Origin: Serinus canaria
Taxonomy: Eukaryota > Chordata > Aves > Passeriformes > Fringillidae
NCBI RefSeq assembly: GCF_022539315.1
Contig: NC_066319.1
Coordinates: 24,018,093 to 24,082,092 of the forward strand
DNA length: 64,000 bases
Direction: 5' to 3'
This document shows, in pieces, positions 35,701 through 47,722 of this stretch. The notes beneath the pieces were generated by a model, which was given only the letters and a program-made list of their open reading frames with translations, searched no databases and was not told the origin of the DNA. Made by a program: the position numbers and the translations under genes. Position 1 is the stretch's first letter. Each line of letters begins with the position of its first letter.

Positions 35701-37160
35701 AAGAATCTGATGCTTTCTGAATTCTTCCCTCTTCTTTATCTTCCTCCTTCACCTCTTCCTTCTATAGGTAGCAGTGGCCCCAAGCAGAGGCTGCTATGTG
35801 GGTTGGCCCTGATCTCCACTCTCCTGGGAAAAGGTTCCCTGGGATGGAAGTGCTGGTGGATGGATACAAACCCACCACAGAGGCCCAGCAGAGCCACACC
35901 AGGCACCAGCACCACTGGGCAGTTCCCAGGCTGGCTCCTGCCTAGCGCTGGCTGCCTGGGAACAGTGGTGGAGATGAAGGATCAAACTGTTTTGGTTTAG
36001 TAGGGGCATGCAGTCCATTTCCTCCACAGCTTTCAAACAGCCCCCTTATGTGATTCCTCCCAGAACCGTGTTTTTATTGAAAAATAAACTGTGTTGCATT
36101 CAAAAAATGTGATATGAATGACAGTGTAAGGCCTGTTTTCTTTCTCAGAAGAAGAAAACCCGACCCACAGTGCAAGTAGTTTCACTTTATTCAAGAGCAA
36201 AGCCTGTATACCATTGGCATTCATGAATACAGAAGTCTCTTGCACAGATTTTTTCTCCCTTACTGAAACATTACTGCTTCCTTTATTCCTGAACTCATAA
36301 AAGTGACAATACTAAAGGAGACCAAAGGTGGGTCATCCTAGAGCAGGCTTTCTCTGAAAATGTCCCAGCTAAGTTGTTTAAGGGGGGTTGTGAGAAATGG
36401 GATGTATCCAGAAGGATCTTCTCCTGTGAGCCTCTGGCAATCATTGGTAAAACTGCTTTCTGAGTCAGATGTTGTATCCTTCAGTAGATTTGTTTCATGC
36501 CTTTCTGAACACATTTATACTATCAGGGTCCATGAAATCTTGCACCAATGAGTTCCAAATGTGATTATGCATTGAGCAAAAAAGTATTGCTTTTTGTTTG
36601 TTTCAAACATTGTCTAATCATTTCACTCAGTAGCACTTACTCTTGCAACTTGATGGTGAACAATCCTGATTTTCCTTCTCCATGCTGCTCTCCCCTTAGC
36701 AGGCCTCTTATGTTCCCTCTTCAGTTTCTCTTATTTCATCTGAAACGCCCTAGACCCCAGGTTGGTTTTTTTTCTCAAGGTGAAAGTTATTCCCTATCCC
36801 TTCTGTTGCCTTTCTAATTCTTGTGTATCTTTTTTGAGACAATGTCCTTCTACTTGCTCTGAGTGGGTGGGTGCATAATGGCTTCATAAATAGAGAAAGT
36901 ACAAACTCCTGTTGAAATTCATTTACTTCAGATAACTTTCGACTCCTTTTTTAACTCCCTAACTGATAGCAAGCACTGAGTGAATGTTTTCAGGAGCCCC
37001 ACTGATATTACCAGTGACACTATGGTGACCTGGAACTTTGCAATGTTTTCAAACTATCATAGGCTTTTATTAAAATTCCATATGGTGTTTCCAAGTCCAC
37101 TGCAAGACAAACTAATTAAATTTTGTCCTGTCATGATTGTCATGACCTGAAAATGGCATA
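32796..37160. other. Non-coding intergenic sequence
   Basis: No gene recognised. A weak CTCF-like word, GTGCCCCCTACGTG (33476-33489, minus orientation, two core mismatches), and a CRE-like TGACGTGC (34359-34366) are the only regulatory-type words noted. Confidence 0.6.
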
Positions 37161-37164
37161 ATCA

Positions 37165-38465
37165 TATGAACAGGATTATTCTGGGAGTTATTGAAAAACA
37201 ACTGAAGGACAACATGATTATCAGCCGCAGCCAGTAAAGGTTCATAAGGTGAAAATTCTGCTTGCCAAACTTATCTTCCTTTTATAACAAGGAAACCCAC
37301 CTGGTTGATCAAGGGAAGCCAATTGAGGTAATCTTTTTGTATTTCAGTAAAGTTTTTGATACTGTATTTCCCAGCATCCTTCAAACGTCCAGCCCACAGC
37401 TGGATAAACACATCATGTGATGGGTAAGCAACTGGCTTGCAGGTTGGGCACGTAGGGTTATAGTGAATGGGGTGACATCAGACTGGCAGCTGGTCATAGT
37501 GGGGCTCTGCAGGGCTCCATTGTGGGGCCACTGCTTATCAACACCTTCATTAAAGAACTGGATGCAGGACTCAAAGGCATACTAAGTAAGTTTGCCAGTG
37601 ATACTTAAAATTGGGAGGAGCTGCTGACTCCCTGAAAGACAGGGAAGCCCTGCAGAGAGATCTTGACAAATCAGAGGGCTGGGCATTCATCAACCATCTG
37701 AAGTTTAACATTTGCAGGTGCCTGATTCTGCACCTGGGATGGGACAACCCTGGATGTGTGAACAGACTAGGGAACAAGAGGCTGGAGGGCACTGCCACAG
37801 GAAAGGGACATGGGGGTTCCTGGTTGACAGAAAGTGGATTATGAGTCAGCAGTGCCCTGGCAGCCAGGAAGGCCAACCCTGTCCAGGGGAGCATCAGGCC
37901 CAGCAGCACCAGCCAGGCAAAGGAAGGGATTGTCCCACTTCGCTCTGCACTGGGGCAGCCTCAGCTCCAGTGCTGGGGGCAGTTTTGGGTGCCACAATAT
38001 AAGAAAGGCATGAAACTATTACAGAGTGTCCAAAGGAGCCCAGTGAAGATGGTGAAGGGCCTGGAGGGGAAGCTGTAGGAGGAGCAGCTTGGGTCAATTG
38101 GTCTGTTCAGCATGGAGAAGAGAAGATGATGGGAGACCTTGTTGCAGTCTACAAATTCCTCATGAGGAGGAGGGGCAGATGTTGATCTCTTCACTCTGGT
38201 GACCATTGACAGGACCCAAGGGAATGGCCTGAAGCTGTGTCAGGGGAGGTTTAGATTGGATATTAGGAAAAGGTTCTTCACCCAGAGGGTGGCTGGGCAC
38301 TGGAACAGGCTCCCCAGGGAAAAGGTCCCAGCACCAAGCCTGACAGAGCTCAAGAAGTGTTTGGACAATGTCCTCAGGCACATGGTATGATTACAGGGCA
38401 GGAATTGAACTCATTGATCCTTGTGGGCCCCTTCAAACCCAGGATATTTTGTGATTCCATGATTT
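37165..38465 (+). mobile_element. CR1 LINE, ~1.3 kb, 3' end preserved
   Basis: Plus-strand CR1 covering the reverse-transcriptase to 3' UTR region. The start shows GAAGGACAACATGATTATCAG-type text, then a GATCAAGGGAAGCCAATTGAGGTAATC segment and TTTCAGTAAAGTTTTTGATACTG. The RT core FADD box is destroyed (the sequence reads TTTGCCAGTGATACT near 37590). The C-terminal coding region is seen as GGTTCTTCACCCAGAGGGTGGCTGGGCACTGGAACAGG near 38270-38307. The 3' end is a GTGATTCCATGATT tail at about 38451-38464, a variant of the ATTCTATG unit. Stops and frameshifts run throughout. Confidence 0.92.
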
Positions 38466-41400
38466 CTACTTGATAGCCTATAAGAGTTTTGAAAGAAACA
38501 GACTTTTCATTCTGTTCCTCCTAGTGAGAAAAAAATACATTTATGCTTAGGTGTGCTCTTCAAATACACAAGAATGCCAATGAGATTTGTGAATTTATTG
38601 ACATTATCTAACTGTCTTTTAGCTGAAAAGCACAATGTTGGTGTATCTTACTGTTATTAATCAATTTTGAACACAAAGAACACACAAACATGTTTAATTG
38701 CCCAATTCCCTAAGTCTTGAGTGATATATTTTGCAACTTGCCTATCACTCAAACAACAGAAGACTTGAGTGGAAGATATTAAAATCAATTATAAATAAAA
38801 TATCTGTGAGGACCTCTCTCTACAAACATGTCTCGCTGAATTTATGATGTGGTAGCTGTGTTGTAAGACATGACTAAATAAAAAGGGCATTGTCTTACTG
38901 TGCAGATGTCTCCCCAGTCCATCAGTTTTATTGACTTTTTTTTGATCTTTACTTTGCCCCCTCTCACTACGTTCAAAACCCAGCCACATTAAACTCTGGA
39001 TTATCCCAGAAAGCAACAAGACATGATAACACAGTCAAAGCAGAAGCCCAGAAATAGCCAAGGAAGCTTGGACAAGGAGGTGTCATGCCATTAGGAAGGA
39101 CTGGTGACTCCAGAGGCTGTGATGACAGGGTTGCCACAGCTCCTCAGAAGATGCAATGCTGTGTGGTACGGTGCTGTGTGAGCAAGACCATGCTAATTCA
39201 GCATCAGTCATCTCAGGGGTATCTTTATCCATGATACACTTAATCCCAGATAATCTAGAGGTGACTAACACTATTTATTGTTAGGCCATGAAAACTCACT
39301 CTGAATACCTGTACTAGCATTGACCTTTCTGTCCACTGAGTCACTGTTAACTCTTATTCTTGCATGCAAAGCCAGGCACAGCTCTACTCCCAGATCCCCC
39401 TTCCCCATCCCTTCATAACACTGGTTTCACAACTCATCTTCCCCCCCTTGTTCCTGTGCCTATGGTGGGCTATTTTCAGCAGGGTAAAGTCAAGGCAACC
39501 TTTAATAAATACACAAGATTCCAGTAGTTTAATACTTCTCAAAGCCTACTACTTTTTTATTGCTTTCAAACACTGATGCTCTTGCTACATTACTCTATAG
39601 GACAAGATGCTGCTCAGCTGGTAGTCCTAACCTGGTGGCTCAAATATATGTTTAATTAAATACTTAAGATAACCGAATTGCTTTTCAGATGTTCCATCCA
39701 TTCAAACTGCAGGTTGTTTATGTATCTAGTGATATTGAAGGGTTTAGGGGACAAATTTACAGAAGTATTTTTGAAAACCACAATCAGTATTTATATTTTA
39801 AGTATTAACATCCTGGAATTATCATAATTCTGTAGTTTTCCTTAGATCCTCTGATTCCCTGTCTTTCCTCTTAGTGACTTTTTACATTATATGTTCCTTG
39901 GACTTTGGAGCAGACTTTGCTTTATGATGTCTCTTTCCTCAAGGTGTCAAAATGACACCTAAAAGGACTAAAAAGACTTTATGTCCCATCTACTGGTCTT
40001 TTATTGTTCACAGAAATTGACTTTTAATTATTTTTTTTGGTTGCTGTTCGTCACAATATCTGATTTCTGTGCATGTGGGAGGCTGTTGAGATGTCTATAT
40101 GCCTGCAATACATCCTGGAAGCTGCTGTCTTGGTCTGTGGCTCATGCCCTTGGTTTACCACTCTGCATTTCTATTTGCTTATCAGGTTAGTGACACATTG
40201 AAATGCTTCATTACAAAAGTTGTTATTTCCTTTCAGCAGTCCTTGAAAACATACTCAGTGGTTTCATTTCCATCCACAGTTTTCTAATTCTACATTGTTT
40301 CCCATGTTCCTCAAAAACAGAAGTGGAAGAATTCTTGTGAAAGTATCTGGAAAAGGGCATTTTGATGGAGACTAGATATCTCTAATCACTAATGGTCCAA
40401 CAATTGCCAGCTGAAAAATTTAGTAGGATGACCAACATTACAACAAATCATCTTGAATTAGGGGGCATGATATTGTTTAACAAAAAAGACAATGAGTCAA
40501 AAACAGGTTCTTGTATCTGATAATGGAACTGCAATTGCTCCTAGGATACTTCATACTGCTGGCTTAAAAATGAGGATCCTTTCCCTGGACCATTTGCATC
40601 TTGGCACACAATTTCTAGCTCATTGTGATTCTAAACAGTGTACAGGATCCGAAACTGTGCTTAGTCAGCCTGGCCAGCCACCTGAGAGCCATGAGCAATG
40701 TCCCCTTTATGACTGCTCACTTCTACTTATGGAGAAACAAAAAAAAAAAAAAAAAAAAAAGGCAAGGAAACCCATTCCTCTTGACTCCCAGAGAAAGTAT
40801 CACTTCTCAGATCTTCCTTCAGTTTGGAAGCAGCAACATCACCAGCCTCTCTGAAAGAAGATGCACATGCAGTAGAAGAAAGCAAGTATGGCTTGTGAAA
40901 GATTAAACGCTCTCTGGCCTCCCTTAATTTCAGATCTGATACAGAAGTACTGTTTGAAACAGTGTTTTGCTGGAGGTCAGATTACATAAGGAGCTGACAA
41001 CCTTCCTGACTTTACATATCAAAACTTTAACAAGACTGAAAGCCTAAGAGGGAAGCCAAGGAAGAAGAGCTCTGGGAGCTGCTGGCAGGTAAGAGACAGT
41101 GGTGAGTCCTCACAGGTCCCCCATGCTCTCTGGTGCAACAGGCCAGGTCACCCCCTCTGAGCTATGGTCCTCTGCTTTCTGTATGAAATAACTGATGCCT
41201 CCAGTAAGCAAAGTAGTAAGTGATTACGGGAAGAGACAGAAGGACACAGTCTCCTTTCAAGACTACTCTCAGAAGAGCTTGCATCTCCAGTGAAATCCCA
41301 CTGCAGACACAATGCTGTGCTGTTCTGACAGGGCTTCCCTGGCTCAGCTACTGAGGGCAGCCCGGAGAACATGAATTTTACAAAAGCAACAGGGCAGCCT

Positions 41401-42544
41401 GAATGTTGAATTACTTTTACCTGAATATAGATCCTGGACAATGCACTCCTATGACTGTTTTTAGTTCACCCTAGCTGCCACCCAGGCAGAGCATTCAGGA
41501 GTGTGAGATTTGCAGCTGCACTGCTCCTGGCTGGACCAACTGACAGATGACAAGTCAGAAAGTCGCTTTGGGATGTCAACCTAATCTGTGACCTGTCAGT
41601 GCACTTGCTGTTAATTCTTTTTAACACAAGTTGCTAGAAGACTGTTTATGCATGTTAACTAATATCTTCTCAGGTTTTGTTCTAAGTATTCTCAACAAAC
41701 ATCACTGTAAGATGGGCTGACTATAGCAAAGCTAGCATGTTAGGATGTAACTTTTTATTTTGAACAGTTGGTACAATAGCAATGACCATTATTCTTGAGA
41801 TGCCCCTGCATTAATACTTTATATGGACTGTGCTTCTTTCCCTGAAATTCTCCCAAACTGGTGAAATAATATTCAATGAGAAATAAAATCTAGGAGCTGC
41901 TTACAAGGTCTCATCAAATCCTATTGAGTTTTCTGATTTTTCCACTAACTTTGATAAGGCTTTGTATTTGGCTTGTACTTCTAAGTGCTCTTAGGATGAA
42001 AACTAGGCAAAGGGGACTGGACGAGCATCCAGAGTGCTGTGATCAAGCAGAAGTGGAAAACCCAGACAAACTGAACTATGACTTTTGATAAGCAGCACAA
42101 ACATCACATTCAGAGGCAGAGGTGTGTGGGTCAACTTTGTGCACAAAGACTCAACAAGCAAAAGAGAACTTTTTTCCCTAAGCTTCTAGCAAGATTTCCT
42201 TTCACTGAAAGGAAACTATGGTAGATATCTCTGTATTGACCCAATGTACAAAACCAGTCTGTTTATTCAAACATTTAGCTGTGCATCTGATGATACCATT
42301 GCTTTCCATTTTGTACATGAAACCACTTCTCATGCTACTAGAAGGTGAATTCTTCATATACACAAATGGGGGCCGTTTTTGCTGATGTGGAAGTGAAGCT
42401 AAGTAGCACAGAGGCAGAAACCACTTCTCTTCAGCATTGCAAGTCTGAACAAAGGGCACATGTGCAGTTTTTAAAGGAAAGTTTTTTAGCAGGTCTGTGA
42501 TAATCAAAGTCTGTGGCTTAAACTGCTGAGTTCAGACTAGTTGA
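38466..42544. other. Non-coding intergenic sequence
   Basis: AT-rich unique sequence with no supported gene. An A22 run lies at 40739-40760. None of the open frames resembles a known protein. Confidence 0.65.
40739..40760 (+). repeat. Poly-A run (A22)
   Basis: Homopolymer of 22 adenines. No recognisable retrotransposed body or target-site duplication was identified around it, so I do not call it a processed pseudogene. Confidence 0.9.
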
Positions 42545-43190
42545 TATGAAGTCCAACATGACCCAGCAATGTGTGCTGGCAGCCCAGAAAGCCAACAGCA
42601 TCCTGGGCTGCATTGAAAGCAGCGTGGCAGCAAGGTGAACGAGGGCATTCAGCCCCTCTGCTCTCATGGCACCCTATGAGAAACAGGAGTGATTTGTCCA
42701 GCTCTGTGGTCTCCAACATAAGTGATGTGGATCTGCTGGAGAGAGACTGGAGGAGTGCAATGAAGATGATCAGAGGGTTGGAGCATTTCTCATGTGAAGA
42801 CAGGCTGAAAGGGTTGGGGGTCTTCAGCCTGGAGAAGACCTTATAGCAGCCTTCCAATACCTAAAGGGAGTGTACAAGAAAGCTGAAGAAGCACTTCTGA
42901 CGGGGGCATGTAGTGAAAGAACATGGGATAATGGATTTATTCCAAAAGACAGTAGATTTTTATTAGATGTTAGAAGGAGATTCTTCACTGTGAGGATTGC
43001 AAGGCACTGAAACAGGTTGCTCAGAGAGGCTGTTCCAGGGATGTCCCATCCCTGGAAGTGTTCAAGGCTGGGCTGGATGGGGCCCTGAGCAGTCTGCTCT
43101 AGTGGAAGGTGTCCCTGCACATGGCAGGCAGGATAGAACTAGACAAGCTTTAAGATCCCTTTCAACCTGAATGATTCTATGATTCTATGA
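42545..43190 (+). mobile_element. CR1 LINE 3' fragment with two terminal octamers
   Basis: Plus-strand CR1, about 650 bp, starting in the C-terminal part of ORF2. The plus-strand frame near 42571-42846 contains AWQQGERGHSAPLLSWHP, which is out of register, and LLERDWRSAMKMIRGLEHFSCEDRLKGLGVFSLEKT, the CR1 LERVQRR...MMRGLEHLSYEERLRELGLFSLEKR region. The 3' UTR ends with CCCTTTCAACCTGAATGATTCTATGATTCTATGA at about 43157-43189, with the ATTCTATG unit present twice. This end is the clearest evidence for a sauropsid genome. The copy is 5'-truncated and inactive. Confidence 0.93.
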
Positions 43191-44879
43191 AAATGGTCTG
43201 AACCACTCTACCTTGCCATGCCCCAGAGATCACTGTGGGCAGTGTGTGAGATACTCATGGTCTGAGCTCTAAGACAAAAATTTCTGCGTGCATCTACAGT
43301 AACAGCCAATGATTATTTTTCCTTTGAACTTTGTCTAAAGTTCATCTTTAAAAAACAAACTTTGGGCTGTGTGTATTGACTCCTCAGCAAAATAAACATG
43401 CCAAATCTCTAATAACACTTAAATCACTCATTCTAGATTCTTTCAACTTGCTTGTTAACCAGAAAGATAAAAAACACTAAACACACAGGCTTTACTCAGT
43501 TATTTATTTTTCTGGTGCCTCTATCAAAAAAACCTGAAGGACAAAAGCAACTCTGGTCTGATTGTTTTCAGAGTAAGCTGATTCCTTGCTTCAAACTAAC
43601 TGAAGGTAAAATCAAAATCCAGGCTGTCTTGGCTGTAACACTTGGCTTCTACAGCTTAAAGAGCTGGTAGTAAAAGTTTACATGGAGGAGGGAAAATCTG
43701 AGTATTGGAGCTGAGATTTTCAGCAGGGTTTAAAAATTGGTTATGGATTTGAGATTTGAGGGCTAAGGAGGGAGAGGGCTGGGAGGCACCCCAGCCACAG
43801 GAGAAATCACAGCAAACTACAGCTAATCTGACAGTAATAGAGTTTAGCCCAAGCTCACTTGATCTATTCAAAGGCTGTAGAAATAAAGTAGAAAGAAGTA
43901 TAAAAAGCAAATATATATTTATTAGAAATAGTGTAATATCTAATATCTCAGTTATACTAACCATAACACTTCTTGTTACAGTTTGACACGTTGAAAGTTG
44001 TACTGTGGTGGCTGCTAGATTTTTGGTGGTCTTGTGCATGTGACCTTACCTGATATCCCATGAACCGTGCACCTATCAGTAAATATTCGATGAGCACCCA
44101 GCTAAAATTTCTGTGTTTTCCTTTTTTTAGTATTCTGTCAACCCTATTGTTTAGTATCATACCTGGCTTGCAAAAAAGGAAAAAAAAAAGAAAAGGAAAA
44201 AAAAGAAAGGGTAAGAGAGATTGCCTCAAAAAGAAAAAAACCCAAACAATATGACATTAAAAAAAAATGGCATTTTTAGATTAGTCTATTTGCTTCATAC
44301 GTTTTCCTTTGTGTGCATTTAAGGTTTGTGTCTTTAAGGTCACATCCACAAACCCACAGGCTAGAAACTTCATTAAAAAAAAAATAAGCCTGAGTTTCTT
44401 GCATAATTGTATGAGTCCAGGAGCTACAGCTTTAAGAAGGGCACTAAATGTTGTAAGGTTCACAATTAAATCACACAGAACTTGGCAACCAATTGATGGA
44501 AAAGAAGTGGAAAATTAACAGTAATTAAATAAACAATGGCTTATAGATCTCTTTTTTACACTTGACAGGGAACCTCTCAGTGTAAATTCTCACTCACACT
44601 GAGCCCTCTAGAATCCTCCAGATGATAAAACTCTGCGTTTCTGCCCAATTACGACTCGTCCCCGAGTTACTCATCATGACTGCTTTATGGATTTAGTTTC
44701 ACAATATAATAAAGAGTTCATCGTGGCTTCCTGGAGCAGTTGCAGAGATAACGCAAACACTTACTTTTCTTCACAACTTGTGAGCATTTCGAAGGAATAA
44801 AGCAATATAAGAGGCTATTAAGAAAAAAAAAATCAGTTTTGCATTGCATCAAATCCCGGCTTTTTGTGAGAGCTCATGC
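43191..44879. other. Non-coding sequence left of the 45 kb CpG island
   Basis: No gene recognised. A purine/A-rich patch (AAAGAAAAGG-type) lies at 44174-44250. The last few hundred bases rise in CpG as the island is approached, with an octamer-like ATGCAAAT at about 44876-44883. Confidence 0.6.
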
Positions 44880-45853
44880 AAATCCCGCGGCGTCCAGAAC
44901 ACGTCCCACTGCTTTTAGCAATGGTAGCTCCGACAGAAATGCGAGGCTTTAAGTATTTCTGAGACTCTGGAGACTTTCGGAAGCCGGAGACGCACAGGGG
45001 CATGCTTGTAACTTAAGCTAGTGTACTGCAGATAAGGACTGACCCTGCATGGGCTAGCTGCTGGCGTTCGGGCAGCCCCCAGCAGCTCATTGTGCGGTGG
45101 CAGGGAACCGGGGGGACCGTGGTCCCCGAGCCGCCGGCACAGGCGGGCCCAGAACGGCCCACAGTACGGGGGAGGGACCGGGGAGCCCCCGAAGCCCGTC
45201 TCGTATCCTTGATTTCCACGCCAACGAGTGCCGCAGAAACGTTCTAATCCATGGCGTGTTAACTTCCCTGCTTTGAACCTGCCCATGAAAGTTTCTGACT
45301 GGCCACGGTTGGTTTTTGTTGGCTTCTTCTTCCTTTTTAAAATTTTTTTTATAATTTTGTATTTTTTTTTCTTTCCTCTTTCTGAAGGGGAATTGGAAGA
45401 GGAATAGGGAGGGAAAAAAAAAAAAAGCAGAGAAGCCTGATGCGCCGCCGCTCGCGCGAAAGCAAATGGCAGCATCGCCCGGCACTAGAGTAGTAAGTTA
45501 AAAAATAAATAAGCCAAGCCCGCTGTGTGAACGGCGAGGTGGAGGAGGGAACACCCTCCCTTCCTACCCGGCCGCGCGGAGAGCGTGTGCGCTATTCCTT
45601 CGAATAACATGGCAGGGCCGACGATGCGGGGAGGGAGGGAGCGAGAGAGGGCGGCTCTTGGCCCGGGCGAACGGGCCGCGGCGCATCCGCGCCTCACGCA
45701 CGGGGATGAGGCCGCCGCGCTCCCGCGCTCCCTCCCGCCGCCGCTTCCTGCGCTCGCCCCCCGCCCCCCCTCTCGCGGCCCTGTTGCATCAACTTCCTGT
45801 GCGGAGCCCCTCGCGGCAGGGCCCCGCGCGCCGGCTCCTCCCGCCCGCGCGCG

Positions 45854-45868
45854 CCCCCCCCCCCCCCC
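45854..45868 (+). repeat. C15 homopolymer in the CpG island
   Basis: A run of about 15 cytosines within GC-rich promoter sequence. The opposite strand is a G-run with quadruplex potential. Such runs are also common assembly error points. Confidence 0.85.
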
Positions 45869-45972
45869 GCTCTCCGCTTCCTGCGCGCGACCTCGCGCGC
45901 GCACCCGTGCGCCGCCCCCGTCGAGCCCCGCGCAGCCGGGCCGGCCGGGCGGGCGCGGGGGAGAGGGAGGGG

Positions 45973-46003
45973 GTGTGTGTGTGTGCGTGTATGTATATGT
46001 GTA

Positions 46004-46034
<31 letters not shown>

Positions 46035-46056
46035 GGGGGGGGGGGCGGGGGGGGGG
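45973..46056 (+). repeat. (GT)n tract joined to a G-rich run
   Basis: About 62 bp of GT repeats, interrupted by TATGTATATG-type variants, runs directly into G-runs of about 11 and 10 guanines separated by one C. Alternating purine-pyrimidine DNA is prone to Z-DNA and the guanine runs to quadruplexes. Both lie in the middle of the presumed promoter island. Confidence 0.92.
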
Positions 46057-47555
46057 TCTCGGCTGGCGCGCGGCTGCCCCCGCACTGCTCTCCCCGGCCC
46101 CCGCGCCCCCACGGCCTCCTACTACCGGCGGTGCGGGGCGGTGCGGTCGCCCAGTGCCCCCCGCGGCCGCGGCCGGCGGCGCCGCTGCTCCGGCAGAGTT
46201 TGGTGCCCTACTTCACTCTACTTTAGTTTCACTCACTTTACATCCGGGCTTTTTCCCTAGGCAATGGGTGCCGCAGCACAGCCCGTTCCTTAGGCAAAGG
46301 GAAATAAATTCGCCGCACCGACACGTCAAGTAGTCCCCCCTCAGGAGAAGCCGGCGAGCCCGCCCTCCTGGCTGCCCCCCTTGCTCTGGCCCCGGCCCGG
46401 CCGGCGGCGTCCCGCCGTAGCAACGGGGAGGGGAGAGCGTGGGCGTGGGCCCGCCGGTCCCCGCTTCCCCGGCGGGTCTCCAGCGGCGGGCCGGGCCGGG
46501 CCGGGGCGGACGGGGGCGCGCGCGGCGGCGTGTCGGGAGCGCGCCGCAGGCAGGCAGGCAGGGAGGCCGGCGGCGGAGGGATCCCGGCGAGCGGTGTGCT
46601 GCGGCCGGGCCGGGTGAATGGGATTGAAGAAGAGTTCAGCTTCTCGGCTTGTTTTTGTGTTACAGTTTCTCTCCTCCTGCGCCTCTTCGGCTTCGTGCCG
46701 CCCTCCCCGCCCGCTCCCTCCTCCCCGCCGCAGGAGGAGCCCCCCGCGGAGAGGGGGAAGGAAAAGGACCCCACAGAGGCGAGAGCGAGCGAAGAGGAGG
46801 AGGAGAAGGGAGCAACCTACCATCTTCCACTCCCCGCTTAGCTTAAAGAAAGTGAGAGGAGAGAGAGAGAGGCGCCCAGAAGAGGGGGACAGGGAGGCCC
46901 AGAGGAGCGGCGGCGCCGGCACCCTCCCCCTATGAAGAAGAGTCCTCCCCCTCACAGAGAGGTCCTGCCAGGGGGACCCCGGCCGGCCCGCAGCAGCACC
47001 GCCGCCGCCGCCAGCAGGGTGTAGTATCCCACCTTTCGGATTCGCCTCCTCCTCCTCTTCCTCCCTGCCCCCCCCGCCCCCCGGGCGCCGTCCCCCCCTC
47101 TCCCCCCCGCGCCCCCCGGGATGGCGCCGGCGCGCCCCGCACTCTCCGGCCAACTTGGCGATGAGGAGCAGCAACTTCGCCGCGGCCCCCGGCCCCTCCC
47201 TCGGGGGGGTGGCGGGGAATAGCGGAGCGTCCCGGGGCGGCCCCCCGGCCTCCCCGGCAGAAGTTTGCGAGCGGGAGCGGGAGAGGTGGAGGAGGGTGAC
47301 ACTTGGGGTAAAAGGAGGAGGTGACACATTGGGGTTGGGGGGAGGAGCAGGGGAAGGAGATGACACATTGCACTGGGGATGGGGTGGGGGAGGGAAGCTT
47401 ATCCCCTCCCCTCCGGTTTCCTTCAGGATGATTATTTCCAGGCCCTTTTCTCTCGGTCGGGTCCTTCGCCGCGATGCTGTCGGGGAAGTTTTATTATTAT
47501 CTGGGAAATGATGCCGCTCTCGGTGATGGATAATTCGTAGTAAATCCGCTGCTGC

Positions 47556-47557
<2 letters not shown>

Positions 47558-47586
<29 letters not shown>
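47558..47586 (+). repeat. Poly-T run (T29)
   Basis: A 29-base thymine homopolymer inside the right part of the CpG island, about 130 bp before the candidate first-exon donor. If the exon call is right it would be transcribed as a U-tract in the 5' UTR. Its length is likely variable and may be affected by sequencing error. Confidence 0.9.
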
Positions 47587-47716
47587 CTCTCCTCTTCCCT
47601 CCTTCCTTTCATTCGTCTTTGTGGCCCGAGCAGCGCCGGGAAAATTCCGTTTCTTCAGCAACTTGTTATTCCGGAGCCGGGCCTGCTCCCCCCGCCCTGG
47701 GGCTGCCCTTCCCGCA

Positions 47717-47722
47717 CAGGTA
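47717..47722 (+). other. PHF21A: Candidate splice donor of the inferred PHF21A first exon
   Basis: CAG followed by GTACGG, with the exon ending at 47719 and GT at 47720-47721, fits the donor consensus well. It lies at the right edge of the CpG island, where a 5' UTR first exon would be expected to end. GC content falls soon after. I could not pair it with an acceptor, so it is a candidate only. Confidence 0.35.

Noticed and set aside
5309..40760. A19 (5309-5327) and A22 (40739-40760) runs as tails of processed pseudogenes
   Set aside because: Upstream sequence does not resemble any mRNA I recognise and no flanking duplications were found.
46341..47612. 423-codon open frame on the minus strand across the 45-47 kb CpG island
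   Set aside because: It is low-complexity Arg/Pro/Gly/Ser-rich text that includes the T29 tract as a Lys run. Other frames are equally open, and no domain is visible. GC-rich islands lack AT-rich stop codons, which explains its length.
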